This document shows positions 17,608 through 25,773 of a DNA stretch of 64,000 nt, piece after piece. Both the position numbers and the translations under genes were made by a program. Positions within the stretch are counted from its first letter, which is position 1. Each line of letters opens with the position of its first letter. The stretch is from Desulfovibrio porci (GTDB taxonomy: Bacteria > Desulfobacterota > Desulfovibrionia > Desulfovibrionales > Desulfovibrionaceae), in NCBI RefSeq assembly GCF_009696265.1, contig NZ_VUMH01000009.1:62001-126000 (forward strand), read 5' to 3'. The notes beneath the pieces are model-generated. The model searched no databases and had not been told where the DNA came from. It saw nothing but the letters and a program-made list of their open reading frames with translations.

Positions 17608-17919
17608 ATGGAAATTCAGAATACGACAGGCCCGTTGCTGGATCCCTATGCCGCCGGGCTGGAAAAGAGCGGTGAGACGCGCGGCCGGGCCAGGCCGGAA
17701 AGCGTCGGGAGTGACGCCGCGCGCGGCGATACGGTGAGCGTGTCCCAGGACGCCCTGTTGCTGACCGAGGCCCGCCGTACCGCGCAGAATACGCCCGACG
17801 TGCGCGCCGACAAAGTGGAATCCCTGCGCATTCAGGTGGCCGACGGCACCTACAAGCCGGACAGCCGCCTCATCGCGGCCAGCCTGATCCGGGAAGAGCC
17901 GGGCCTCTTCCAGATATAG
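17608..17919 (+). CDS. flgM: Anti-sigma-28 factor FlgM
   Basis: FlgM binds and holds FliA (sigma-28) until the hook-basal body is finished, and is then exported. The 103-aa protein has the usual unstructured, acidic N-terminal half and the conserved sigma-binding end: VRADKVESLRIQVADG, then TYKPDSRLIAASLI. GGAGAGTAAGG lies upstream of the ATG. It is expressed from the sigma-28 promoter at 17084, which gives the known autoregulation of FlgM, and the unit ends in a terminator at 17992-18022. Confidence 0.93.
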   Translation: MEIQNTTGPLLDPYAAGLEKSGETRGRARPESVGSDAARGDTVSVSQDALLLTEARRTAQNTPDVRADKVESLRIQVADGTYKPDSRLIAASLIREEPGLFQI

Positions 17920-17991
17920 CACGACGGCCCGCCGCCCGGTTCCGGTCCATGGTTTCTGACCGGCGTCCGGCGCGCGGATATGGGTATTTTC

Positions 17992-18022
17992 GCCGCTTCC
18001 CGCAAGGGGGGGCGGCTTTTTT
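17992..18022 (+). terminator. Terminator after flgM
   Basis: GCCGC (17992-17996) pairs with GCGGC (18012-18016), with a further CCC/GGG inner pairing, and is followed by TTTTTT (18017-18022). It separates the sigma-28-driven flgM unit from the flgI operon. Confidence 0.75.
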
Positions 18023-18029
18023 CATGCCC

Positions 18030-18045
18030 AGGCATGCTTCCTGCA
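18030..18045 (+). promoter_or_regulatory. Sigma-54-like promoter before flgI
   Basis: AGGCATG-CTTC-CTGCA has the invariant GG and GC at the right distance and 9 of 12 consensus positions (TGGCACG-N4-TTGCW). It lies right after the flgM terminator and 40 nt before flgI. Sigma-54 control of middle flagellar genes is common, but the match is imperfect. Confidence 0.4.
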
Positions 18046-18084
18046 TAAAGGTTTGCGCCGGTTCTCCGGCAAGGAGCATGCGCC

Positions 18085-19197
18085 ATGAAATTGACGATTA
18101 CCCGCCATTATGTTCTCTGGCTGACCGCGGCGGCCCTGCTGCTTTGCTGGGCTCTGCCCGCCCAGGCTGTGCGCATCAAGGATATCGCCACCTTCTCCGG
18201 TGTGCGGGACAACCAGCTCATCGGCTACGGCCTGGTGGTGGGGCTGGCCGGCACCGGCGACAAAAAGGATTCCGTCTTCACCCTGAGCTCCATGAAAAAC
18301 ATGATGGACCGCATGGGCATCGGCGTGAATTCTTCGGCCCTGAAAATCAAGAACGTGGCCTCGGTCATGGTCACGGCGCGCATGCCGGTGTCCTCCAAGC
18401 CGGGCAGCCGCCTGGACGTGACCGTTTCCTCGGTGGGCGACGCTACCTCCCTGCTGGGCGGCGTGCTCTTGCAGACCGCGCTCAAGGGCGTGGACGGCAA
18501 GACCTATTGCCTGGCCCAGGGTTCGCTGACCGTGGGCGGCTTTTCCGTTTCCGGCGCGGCGGCCAGCACCCAGAAAAACGTCAACACCGTGGGTCTGATC
18601 CCCGGCGGCGGCATTGTGGAGCGCGGCATTCCCTTTGAGTTCAACCAGCAGGACAAACTGACCCTGAACATGCGGGTAGGGGATTTCTCCACGGCCCAGC
18701 AGATCGCCGAACGGCTCAACGCGGCCATGGGCGGCCCTTACGCCCGCGCCGTGGATTCCATGAGCGTGAGCATGGACGTGCCCCCGCAGTACAGAAACAA
18801 TCTTGTGCCCTTGATGGCCTCGGTGGAAAATCTGGAAGTGACCCCGGACACCGCCGCCAAGGTGGTGGTGGACGAAAAGACCGGCACCGTGGTGCTGGGC
18901 CGGGACGTGCGTATTTCGCGCGCCGCCGTGGCCCACGGCAATCTCCAGATCACCGTGCAGGAAAGCGAACAGGTTTCGCAGCCCGGTCCTTTCTCACAGG
19001 GCCAGACAGTGGTCACTCCCCAGACCGATATCAACGTGCGTGAGGAAAACCGCCGTTTGGTGATGGTGGAAGGGGCCACCCTGCAGGAGCTGGTGGACGG
19101 CCTCAACGCCATCGGGGCCACGCCACGCGACCTGATTTCCATTCTGCGCAGCCTGCAGGTGTCGGGTTCATTGCACGCGGAGCTGGAGGTGATCTGA
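18085..19197 (+). CDS. flgI: Flagellar basal-body P-ring protein FlgI
   Basis: Forms the P-ring around the flagellar rod in the peptidoglycan layer. The 370-aa precursor has a Sec signal peptide ending ALPAQA at about residue 28, then the invariant mature start [26 protein letters not shown]. The C-terminal [23 protein letters not shown] is also typical. CAAGGAGCATGCGCC sits before the ATG. It is the first gene of the flgI-J-N-K-L-csrA-fliW series; flgH, flgA and flgG are not directly upstream, their place being taken by the flgM unit. Confidence 0.97.
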   Translation: MKLTITRHYVLWLTAAALLLCWALPAQAVRIKDIATFSGVRDNQLIGYGLVVGLAGTGDKKDSVFTLSSMKNMMDRMGIGVNSSALKIKNVASVMVTARMPVSSKPGSRLDVTVSSVGDATSLLGGVLLQTALKGVDGKTYCLAQGSLTVGGFSVSGAAASTQKNVNTVGLIPGGGIVERGIPFEFNQQDKLTLNMRVGDFSTAQQIAERLNAAMGGPYARAVDSMSVSMDVPPQYRNNLVPLMASVENLEVTPDTAAKVVVDEKTGTVVLGRDVRISRAAVAHGNLQITVQESEQVSQPGPFSQGQTVVTPQTDINVREENRRLVMVEGATLQELVDGLNAIGATPRDLISILRSLQVSGSLHAELEVI

Positions 19198-19198
19198 G

Positions 19199-20665
19199 AT
19201 GACAGCGCCCCTCAATGCCGTTCCGGCCATGATTTCGCCGGAAAGCGCACCCAACGAAAGCTCCCGCCGCGATCTCCAGGCCCGGCTCGCCGGTCTGGGC
19301 GACCTCGGCGGCAAAAAGATTTCGCCCGAGGCCAAGGCCAAAAAACTGCGTGAGGCCTGCGAAGGTTTTGAATCGGTCTTCATCCAGAAGATGTGGCAGG
19401 AAATGCGCAATACCCTGCCCAAGAACGGCCTGCTGCACGGCCGCGAGGAGCAGTTCTGGCAGGACATGTACGACCAGGAACTGTCCAAAAAAATGACGTC
19501 CGCCGGAGGCATCGGTCTGGCGGATATGATGTACGAACAGCTTTCGCGCAATCTGGTTTCCGCCAGCCGCAGCGCGGCGGGACTCGGCCGCAACGCGGCT
19601 TTCAGTCCCTCGGCGGCTCCCCTCTTGCCGGAAACGCCCGCGGCTCCGGCGGCGGAACAGCCCGTTGCGGCAGCCGCAACCGGCGTTCCGGCCGCAGACC
19701 GGGTGGCCGACGCGGGACGCGCCGGAGCTTCCGTCTATGACGGCGTTGCGCCGCAAATGGGCGTGGTGGACCGGAATGACGCGGCGGGCAACGGCCCGGT
19801 CGGCGATCCGGCAGTGCGGGCCGGGGCCGCGCTGAACGCAAGCGTCCAAAATGAAGCTGAAATTTTGAGCAATCCCGAAGTGGAGCAGGCTCTGGCCTCT
19901 CTGCGCGCCCGGCAGGCCCTGAACCCGCCCGCGCAAGAAAAGGCGACAACAGCGCACGCCGGGCAGGGCGCGCGGCAGGACGGACTTTCCGGCCTGGAAC
20001 TGGCCCGGATGGCCCAGCGCGAGGCCGGGGACAAGCTCGGCCCGAACGCCGTGCGGCCCCCCCTGCGGCATTTGAACCGGCCCGGCGGGACTGTGGAGCG
20101 GCACGCCGTCAACAGACAGACCGCACCGGCCTCCGGCTCCGCGCCGCAGCAGGCGTCCGGCGCAGGGGAAAGTCCGTTCGCAGCCGCGGCAATGGCCGTC
20201 CAGGCGGCCACACTGTCCACGCAGGCTGTTCCCGGCGCGTCTCCGCCCCTGAATCAGGCGCAGGGGCAAAATCAGGAGCAGGCCCAGACCGCTGAGGCCG
20301 CCCCGCAGACCCGCACGGTGCGCTATACCACCAATATTCCGCAGAAAGGCCGCAGCCGGCGCGGCCAAAATCTGATCCGCACCCTGAATGCGGACGGCAC
20401 GGGACCGGGCAGCCGCGCCGGCGCCGGACTGGCCGCCTATCATGCGGCCCAGGCGCAGAGCCAGGCCGCCCAGGCCAATGCCGATCCCGCCGCCGCTCAA
20501 AGCAATGCGGCCCGGACGTCGGCGGCTCAACCCGCCGCCCCGGACCCGGCGCGAACCGTGCCGCCGCTCACCGCCCGCTCGGGGGAGGAGCAGGGCGCGG
20601 CGACAGGCGGCCCGGCGGCTTCATTCAGCATTCCGCCGCTGACGGCCGGAGATTTGCGCGGTTAA
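19199..20665 (+). CDS. flgJ: FlgJ-like rod-binding protein with long disordered tail
   Basis: Residues about 30-125 form the rod-binding domain (Rod-binding PF10135 type): KKLREACEGFESVFIQKMWQ, then a LPKNGLLHG segment, then SKKMTSAGGIGLADMMYEQL. FlgJ caps the growing rod. The remaining 360 residues are Ala/Pro/Gln/Gly-rich and appear disordered; no muramidase domain is present, unlike enterobacterial FlgJ. At 488 aa it is much longer than single-domain FlgJ proteins (about 100-150 aa). The start follows the flgI stop by 1 nt, so translation is coupled. Confidence 0.88.
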   Translation: MTAPLNAVPAMISPESAPNESSRRDLQARLAGLGDLGGKKISPEAKAKKLREACEGFESVFIQKMWQEMRNTLPKNGLLHGREEQFWQDMYDQELSKKMTSAGGIGLADMMYEQLSRNLVSASRSAAGLGRNAAFSPSAAPLLPETPAAPAAEQPVAAAATGVPAADRVADAGRAGASVYDGVAPQMGVVDRNDAAGNGPVGDPAVRAGAALNASVQNEAEILSNPEVEQALASLRARQALNPPAQEKATTAHAGQGARQDGLSGLELARMAQREAGDKLGPNAVRPPLRHLNRPGGTVERHAVNRQTAPASGSAPQQASGAGESPFAAAAMAVQAATLSTQAVPGASPPLNQAQGQNQEQAQTAEAAPQTRTVRYTTNIPQKGRSRRGQNLIRTLNADGTGPGSRAGAGLAAYHAAQAQSQAAQANADPAAAQSNAARTSAAQPAAPDPARTVPPLTARSGEEQGAATGGPAASFSIPPLTAGDLRG

Positions 20666-20770
20666 ACGGCATGAATTTTGCTTGATTGAGGTCGGGCGGC
20701 AGTTTCTGCCCGGAGCGCGGCAAACCGATAACGGGCCGCCGTCCTGACCTTCAAGGCCAAGCGAGGCGTT

Positions 20771-21238
20771 ATGTACCAGAGAATTCAGGAAAGTTTATCC
20801 CGCCAGGACAAGGCGCTCGCGCTGCTGCGCGACCTGTTGGAAGAGGAATACCGTATCCTGCTGTCGAGAGACACGGACGGCGTGGTGGCGCAGGAGTTTT
20901 CCATTCAGGAACTGATCCGCCAACTGGCTGTGGAAAAGGCCGTGGTCATCAGGGCGCTGGACGGCGTGCGCGTGACGGAATACGCCCGCTCCCTGCCGGA
21001 AGAGCAGGGTGAGGCGCTGCTTGAGCTGTTCCGCGCCGTGGATTCCTATGAACAGGAGGTTTCGCGCCAGGCGTCGCGCAACGCACAGCTTTCTCTGGCG
21101 CTGCTGGACCAGAGCAGCCGCACCTTGCAGGCCCTGACCAGCAAGGCCATGCCGCCCAGGACGGAAACCTACGGCCGCAGGGGCGGCATGCGCCCCGAGG
21201 CCCACCCGCAGGCGGCCATCATTTCCGGGAGGCTCTAA
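20771..21238 (+). CDS. flgN: FlgN-like flagellar export chaperone
   Basis: A 155-aa, nearly all-helical cytoplasmic protein directly before flgK and flgL. FlgN binds unfolded FlgK and FlgL and delivers them to the export gate. The N-terminal SRQDKALALLRDLLEEEYRILLSRD and long amphipathic helices to about residue 130 fit the FlgN family, as does position; individual residues are weakly conserved in this family. The ATG is followed 4 nt after its stop by the flgK start. Confidence 0.85.
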   Translation: MYQRIQESLSRQDKALALLRDLLEEEYRILLSRDTDGVVAQEFSIQELIRQLAVEKAVVIRALDGVRVTEYARSLPEEQGEALLELFRAVDSYEQEVSRQASRNAQLSLALLDQSSRTLQALTSKAMPPRTETYGRRGGMRPEAHPQAAIISGRL

Positions 21239-21241
21239 GCC

Positions 21242-23380
21242 ATGCTCAGTGGTCTGCTCAACATCGGCCAGTCGGCCCTCAACGCTTCCCAGGCCTGGAT
21301 CTCGGTCACCGGCAACAACCTTGCCAATGTGGATACCGAGGGTTACTCGCGTCAGTACGTGGATCAACGCGACGCGGGCGGCCTCACGGCGACCAAGCCC
21401 GGCGCGCAGGGGCTGGGGGTCAACGCCCAGCAGATCATGCGTTTTTTCGACGCCTTCCTGGAACGTTCCTATGTGCGCCAGTCCACCAACTCCGCGCGCT
21501 GGGACGAGCAGGACACCATTATGACTTCGCTGGAGAACATCTTCAACGAGTCCAACCGAGCGGGCCTCAGCTCCTCGCTGAACAAATTCTTCACCGCCTG
21601 GCAGGATCTGGCCCTGCGTCCGGACGACACGGCCACCCGCGAGAGCCTGCTTTCCTATGCCGACAACCTCAGCGACATGTTCGGCAGCACCATGGACGGC
21701 ATCAAGGCCATCCAGAAGGAAATGGACGTCTCTATCGGCCAGACCGTGGACCGCGTCAACGACCTCGCCAAGTCCATCGCCGATCTCAACAGGCAGATCA
21801 CCGCCAATACCGTGGACGGCATCAGCAATCCCAACAGCCTGCTGGACAAACGCGACCAACTGGTGCGTGAGCTGGCCACCCTGGCGGATGTGGAAACCAT
21901 CGACAACGGCAAGGGCAATTTCCGGGTCCAGCTGACCACCGGCCAGCCTCTGGTGGACGGGCTGAACAGCTATGAGCTGCGGGTCATGGGGCCGCGCACT
22001 GAAGACCGGGTCATGGGCAACTCCACCTACACGGGAACCGTGAAGTACGACGGCTCGGACAGCCACGAGTACACGGTGGACATCGTCAATGGCGGCGATG
22101 TGGGCGACGTGCCGCCGCCGCAGTTCCGCGTCTCTCTGGACGGCGGCAAAACCTGGCTGCGTGACGAGAACGGTCAGGAACTGCATTTCGACATTACGGA
22201 CAACGACGGCGATGGCGAGGTTGATCCGGTTCTGGTCAAGGATCTGAAAATTTCCTTTACCAGTACGACCGATTTTCACGTCGGCGACAAGTTCGACATC
22301 GTGCCCAAGAGTGGTCTGTACTGGATCGAGCCCACGCACGGTCCGCAGAACATCACTCCGCAGGTCCGTTTTGACGGCACGGACAACCAGAGCCGCCTTA
22401 CCGGCGGCAAGCTGGCCGCGTACTACAATATCCGCGACGACAACTGCGGCCGCTACATGGACGAGCTCAACGCCGTGGCTTCCTCCCTGATCTGGGAAGT
22501 GAACCGCATCCACAGCCAGGGCACGGGCCTGAGCATGCTGGATTACGCCCAGGGCCAGCAGAAGGTGGAGGACATCAGTCAGGCGCTGGGTTCGGCCCAG
22601 GCCATCCTGCCCTTTTCGGACAGGCTTCAGGAAGGCAACGTCAATTTCCATTTTTACGACAAGACCACCGGCGACTATACGGCCTCCGGCATGCTGGATT
22701 TTGACCCGGCTACGCCCGGCATCCAGAATTTCGATCCTTCCCGCCACAGCCTGGAAGACGTGCGCGACGCCATCAACAATATGGTGGATGCGGACGGCAA
22801 CCCCCTCGCGCCGCCGCCGCTCAACGCCAGCATCCAGGACGGCAAGCTGATCATTGAAACCAATCCCGCCGCCAACGTGAGCTTCGGCATGGGCACGGAC
22901 AGCACGGGCCTGATGGCCGCCCTGGGCATCAATACTTTTTTCAGCGGCGACAACGCCTCCAATCTGGCCGTCAACAGCCAGGTGCACAGCAATACCAACC
23001 TGATCGCTTCGGGCCAGGTCAACGGCCAGCATCAGGCCAATGTGGGCGATAACGCCACCGCCGAGGCCATAGGCAAGCTGGCCAGCAAGAACGTGACCAT
23101 TTCCACGCTCTGGAAGACCGTGGACAATCAGAGCATCTCCCAGTACTACGCCAACCTGGTCACCACTGTGGGATCGGACCGCCGGCTTTCCAGGACCAAT
23201 GCCGAATATCACACCGCGTTGACCAATGATCTGGCCGAGCGCACGGCTTCGGTGTCGGGCGTGAACATGGACGAGGAAATGAGCAATCTTATCAAATACC
23301 AGCACTCCTACACGGCGGCGGCCAAGCTGATCACCACCGCCGACCAGATGCTGCAAACCCTGCTCGGGCTCAAGCAGTAA
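21242..23380 (+). CDS. flgK: Flagellar hook-associated protein 1 (FlgK)
   Basis: First hook-filament junction protein. The 712-aa protein has the typical N-terminal LLNIGQSALNASQAWISVTG and NNLANVDTEGYSRQ (flagellar rod/hook N-motif) and the C-terminal helix motif SGVNMDEEMSNLIKYQHSY followed by AAAKLITTADQMLQTLL. It is longer than the enterobacterial protein (about 550 aa) because of a central insertion, about residues 255-360, which has a DGGKTW motif also seen in the neighbouring FlgL. It starts 4 nt after flgN and lies 18 nt before flgL. Confidence 0.97.
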   Translation: MLSGLLNIGQSALNASQAWISVTGNNLANVDTEGYSRQYVDQRDAGGLTATKPGAQGLGVNAQQIMRFFDAFLERSYVRQSTNSARWDEQDTIMTSLENIFNESNRAGLSSSLNKFFTAWQDLALRPDDTATRESLLSYADNLSDMFGSTMDGIKAIQKEMDVSIGQTVDRVNDLAKSIADLNRQITANTVDGISNPNSLLDKRDQLVRELATLADVETIDNGKGNFRVQLTTGQPLVDGLNSYELRVMGPRTEDRVMGNSTYTGTVKYDGSDSHEYTVDIVNGGDVGDVPPPQFRVSLDGGKTWLRDENGQELHFDITDNDGDGEVDPVLVKDLKISFTSTTDFHVGDKFDIVPKSGLYWIEPTHGPQNITPQVRFDGTDNQSRLTGGKLAAYYNIRDDNCGRYMDELNAVASSLIWEVNRIHSQGTGLSMLDYAQGQQKVEDISQALGSAQAILPFSDRLQEGNVNFHFYDKTTGDYTASGMLDFDPATPGIQNFDPSRHSLEDVRDAINNMVDADGNPLAPPPLNASIQDGKLIIETNPAANVSFGMGTDSTGLMAALGINTFFSGDNASNLAVNSQVHSNTNLIASGQVNGQHQANVGDNATAEAIGKLASKNVTISTLWKTVDNQSISQYYANLVTTVGSDRRLSRTNAEYHTALTNDLAERTASVSGVNMDEEMSNLIKYQHSYTAAAKLITTADQMLQTLLGLKQ

Positions 23381-23398
23381 GGCGCGAGAGGAGGGCGT

Positions 23399-24937
23399 AT
23401 GGCTATCCGCATTACCCAGAGCATGATGTACAGCGACATGGTCGGCCAGATGCAGAAAAATCTGGCGGCCTATATGGAGAGCAACGAACAGGGTTCCACC
23501 CAGAAGAAGATCAACCGGCCTTCGGACGATCCCGCCGGCACGTACCGCGTGCTCACCACCCGCGACGATCTCAACGCCACGGCCCAGTACCAGACCAATG
23601 TGGATACGGCCAAGGGCTGGGTGCAGCTGGCCATGAATATTCTGGGCAACAAGGTGTCCACAGCCATCACCGGCCTTAAAACCCTGGCCGAACAGGCCTC
23701 CAACGGCACATACACCGCCGCGCAGCGCGAGATCATGGCCGACCAGGCCCGGCAGTACTTCGGCGAACTGCTCAACTATGCCAATACGGAATTTGAGGGC
23801 AAGAGTCTGTTCGCCGGACACAGATATGACAACAGCGCCTTTGAGGAAGGTCTGGCCCTGACCAGTTGGGATGACAACTGGTCAGGCGTGCTCAACCAGG
23901 GCGGCTACAGCATCCAGGGCGCGACCGACTCGACTACGCTGATCCAGTTCACCAGCGACGGCACGCTGGGCGTGGACGCGCTGACCTACCGCTGGTCCAA
24001 GGACGGCGGCACCACCTGGACCGATGCGACGGTGGCCGCGGGCAGCCACGAACTGGTGGCCGACGGCGTCGTTGTGACCCTAGACCAGGACATGACGGTC
24101 AGCGCGGCGGACGTGGACGCGGGACCGGGAGCCAAAAACGGCACCCTGCTTTATATCCGGCCCACGGCCGTGTACCAGGGCGACGACAAGGATCCGCCGC
24201 CGGAAATGACCATCATGGGCGGCCAGCAGGGGCTCACGGCTTCGGCCAGCGGCACGTTCAACAAAAATATGCTGGTACGTATGGACACCGCCGCGGATTT
24301 GAATACCGTGGGCACTGAATTCACCTGGTCCTACAGCACGGACGGCGGCTCCACCTGGGTTACAGCCAAGGGCCAGACCACCGGCGGCGGCACGGTGCGC
24401 CTGCCCGTGCCCGGCGGCTATATGGATCTGGACGCCGCAGCGGCGGCCGGCGGCACCACGGTGCCGGCCGGCGCGCAGGTGCTGATCCATCCCTCCCGCG
24501 CGGATCTGAATTACGAGATATTCAAGGACACGTATATTTCCGTAAACGGGGTGGGCAAGGACATTTTCGGCGGCTATTACCAGGGCAAACCGTCCATTGA
24601 AGGCGACGCCAACCTTTTTGAAGTGGTGGGCAATTTCATCGGTTATCTTGAGGGCAACAATCAGGAGGGCTGCCAGAAAACCTTGGCCGCTCTGGAAAAG
24701 GCGCATGAGACTGTACTCGCCGAATCCACCCGCCTGGGCGGGTTGGAAAACCGTATAGAAATGGCCTCGGACGTTCTCAGCTTCCAGAAGCTGGACCAAC
24801 AGGAACGATTGAGCTATACTGAAGATATAGACCTGACCGAACTGTTGACCAAACTCACCCGGCAGCAGCTCACCTATCAGACGGTGCTTCAGTCTTCATC
24901 AATGATCATGAAACTGAGCCTCGCCAACTATGTATAG
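23399..24937 (+). CDS. flgL: Flagellar hook-associated protein 3 (FlgL)
   Basis: Second hook-filament junction protein, related to flagellin. The 512-aa protein has the N-terminal flagellin-like helix (MAIRITQSMMYSDMVGQMQK, KKINRPSDDPAGTYRVL) and the C-terminal helical half (about 415-512). FlgL is usually about 300 aa; here a beta-rich insertion of roughly 200 residues (about 155-370) holds two DGGxTW units, WSKDGGTTW and YSTDGGSTW. The insertion should form a surface domain of the junction. GAGAGGAGG precedes the ATG. Confidence 0.95.
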   Translation: MAIRITQSMMYSDMVGQMQKNLAAYMESNEQGSTQKKINRPSDDPAGTYRVLTTRDDLNATAQYQTNVDTAKGWVQLAMNILGNKVSTAITGLKTLAEQASNGTYTAAQREIMADQARQYFGELLNYANTEFEGKSLFAGHRYDNSAFEEGLALTSWDDNWSGVLNQGGYSIQGATDSTTLIQFTSDGTLGVDALTYRWSKDGGTTWTDATVAAGSHELVADGVVVTLDQDMTVSAADVDAGPGAKNGTLLYIRPTAVYQGDDKDPPPEMTIMGGQQGLTASASGTFNKNMLVRMDTAADLNTVGTEFTWSYSTDGGSTWVTAKGQTTGGGTVRLPVPGGYMDLDAAAAAGGTTVPAGAQVLIHPSRADLNYEIFKDTYISVNGVGKDIFGGYYQGKPSIEGDANLFEVVGNFIGYLEGNNQEGCQKTLAALEKAHETVLAESTRLGGLENRIEMASDVLSFQKLDQQERLSYTEDIDLTELLTKLTRQQLTYQTVLQSSSMIMKLSLANYV

Positions 24938-24952
24938 TGTAATGGATACGCC

Positions 24953-25189
24953 ATGCTGATATTGACGCGACGCCCCGGCGAGAGCCTGTATCTGGGCGAG
25001 AATATACGCATAACCGTTCTGGGTATGCAGGGCAAACAGGTCAAGCTCGGCCTGGAGGTGCCCGGCGACACCACGGTGTATCGCGAAGAGGTCTACAAGC
25101 GGGTCATTGAAGAGAACCGCCGCGCTCTGGCGACAAGCAACGAAGACTTCATGGTGGCTGCTGAACTATGGCACGAAACAAAGAAATAG
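24953..25189 (+). CDS. csrA: Carbon storage regulator CsrA
   Basis: RNA-binding translational regulator of 78 aa. It has the invariant [16 protein letters not shown] start, the KLGLEVP strand with the RNA-contact residues and the [10 protein letters not shown] helix. In flagellated bacteria CsrA represses flagellin translation and is held inactive by FliW, whose gene here overlaps it by 22 nt. It is translated right behind flgL (15-nt gap), so it appears to be part of the flagellar operon. Confidence 0.97.
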   Translation: MLILTRRPGESLYLGENIRITVLGMQGKQVKLGLEVPGDTTVYREEVYKRVIEENRRALATSNEDFMVAAELWHETKK

Positions 25190-25677
25190 AGATCGACACC
25201 CGTCTCGGACGGCGCTGCATCGACACCGACAAGGTGATCCGTTTTCCGCGCGGTCTGGCCGGTTTTGAGGACGAGCAGGATTTTATCCTGCTCCAGATCC
25301 GGCCTGAAGCGCCGCTGCTCATCCTGCAAAGCGTGAACAATCCGCAGGTGGGCCTGCTGGTGGCCGATCCCTACAGTTTTCTGCAATCCTATCCGGTCAT
25401 GGTGGGCGACGCGGAGCAGAAGCTGCTCCAGATCGAGCGAATGGAAGACGCGGCCATTCTGGTTACGGTTTCCATTCCCGCCGGAGAACCGGAAAAGGCC
25501 GCGCTCAATCTCACCGGGCCCATTGTCATCAATCACAAGGCCCGTATCGGCCTCCAGGTGCCTCAGGGCGCCGAGGGCCCGGCCCAGATCAACATGCATT
25601 CGCTCAAGCCCGTGGAGCCGACCCCAGAAGCCGACGCCGCGCCCGGCGCGGATCCCGACGTGAATGCCCAAGCTTAA
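25168..25677 (+). CDS. fliW: Flagellar assembly factor FliW
   Basis: FliW binds CsrA and flagellin in a partner-switching loop that couples flagellin synthesis to export. The 169-aa protein has the family signature [20 protein letters not shown] and then [12 protein letters not shown] longer, Pro/Ala-rich acidic tail follows residue 145. Its start lies inside csrA (22-nt overlap), so the two are translationally coupled. A hairpin terminator follows. Confidence 0.96.
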   Translation: MARNKEIEIDTRLGRRCIDTDKVIRFPRGLAGFEDEQDFILLQIRPEAPLLILQSVNNPQVGLLVADPYSFLQSYPVMVGDAEQKLLQIERMEDAAILVTVSIPAGEPEKAALNLTGPIVINHKARIGLQVPQGAEGPAQINMHSLKPVEPTPEADAAPGADPDVNAQA

Positions 25678-25702
25678 CCCGGGCATATTTTAAGCACTCA
25701 AC

Positions 25703-25735
25703 AAAGGCCGTCCTCGCAAGAGGGCGGCCTTTGCG
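25703..25735. terminator. Bidirectional terminator between fliW and the C69 dipeptidase
   Basis: AAAGGCCGTCCT (25703-25714) pairs with AGGGCGGCCTTT (25721-25732), loop CGCAAG, ending in TTT on the plus and TTTG on the minus strand. It closes the two convergent units. Confidence 0.75.
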
Positions 25736-25773
25736 GTGATGTATTCGTGTCCTTCCGGTACAGCGGCGAATGC

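Noticed and set aside
20724-20731. Sigma-28 -10 box (ACCGATAA) before flgN
   Set aside because: No -35 element at the required distance of 11 nt.
20795-23821. 1008-codon minus-strand frame opposite flgN/flgK/flgL
   Set aside because: Antisense shadow of clearly identified flagellar genes; composition without any family likeness.
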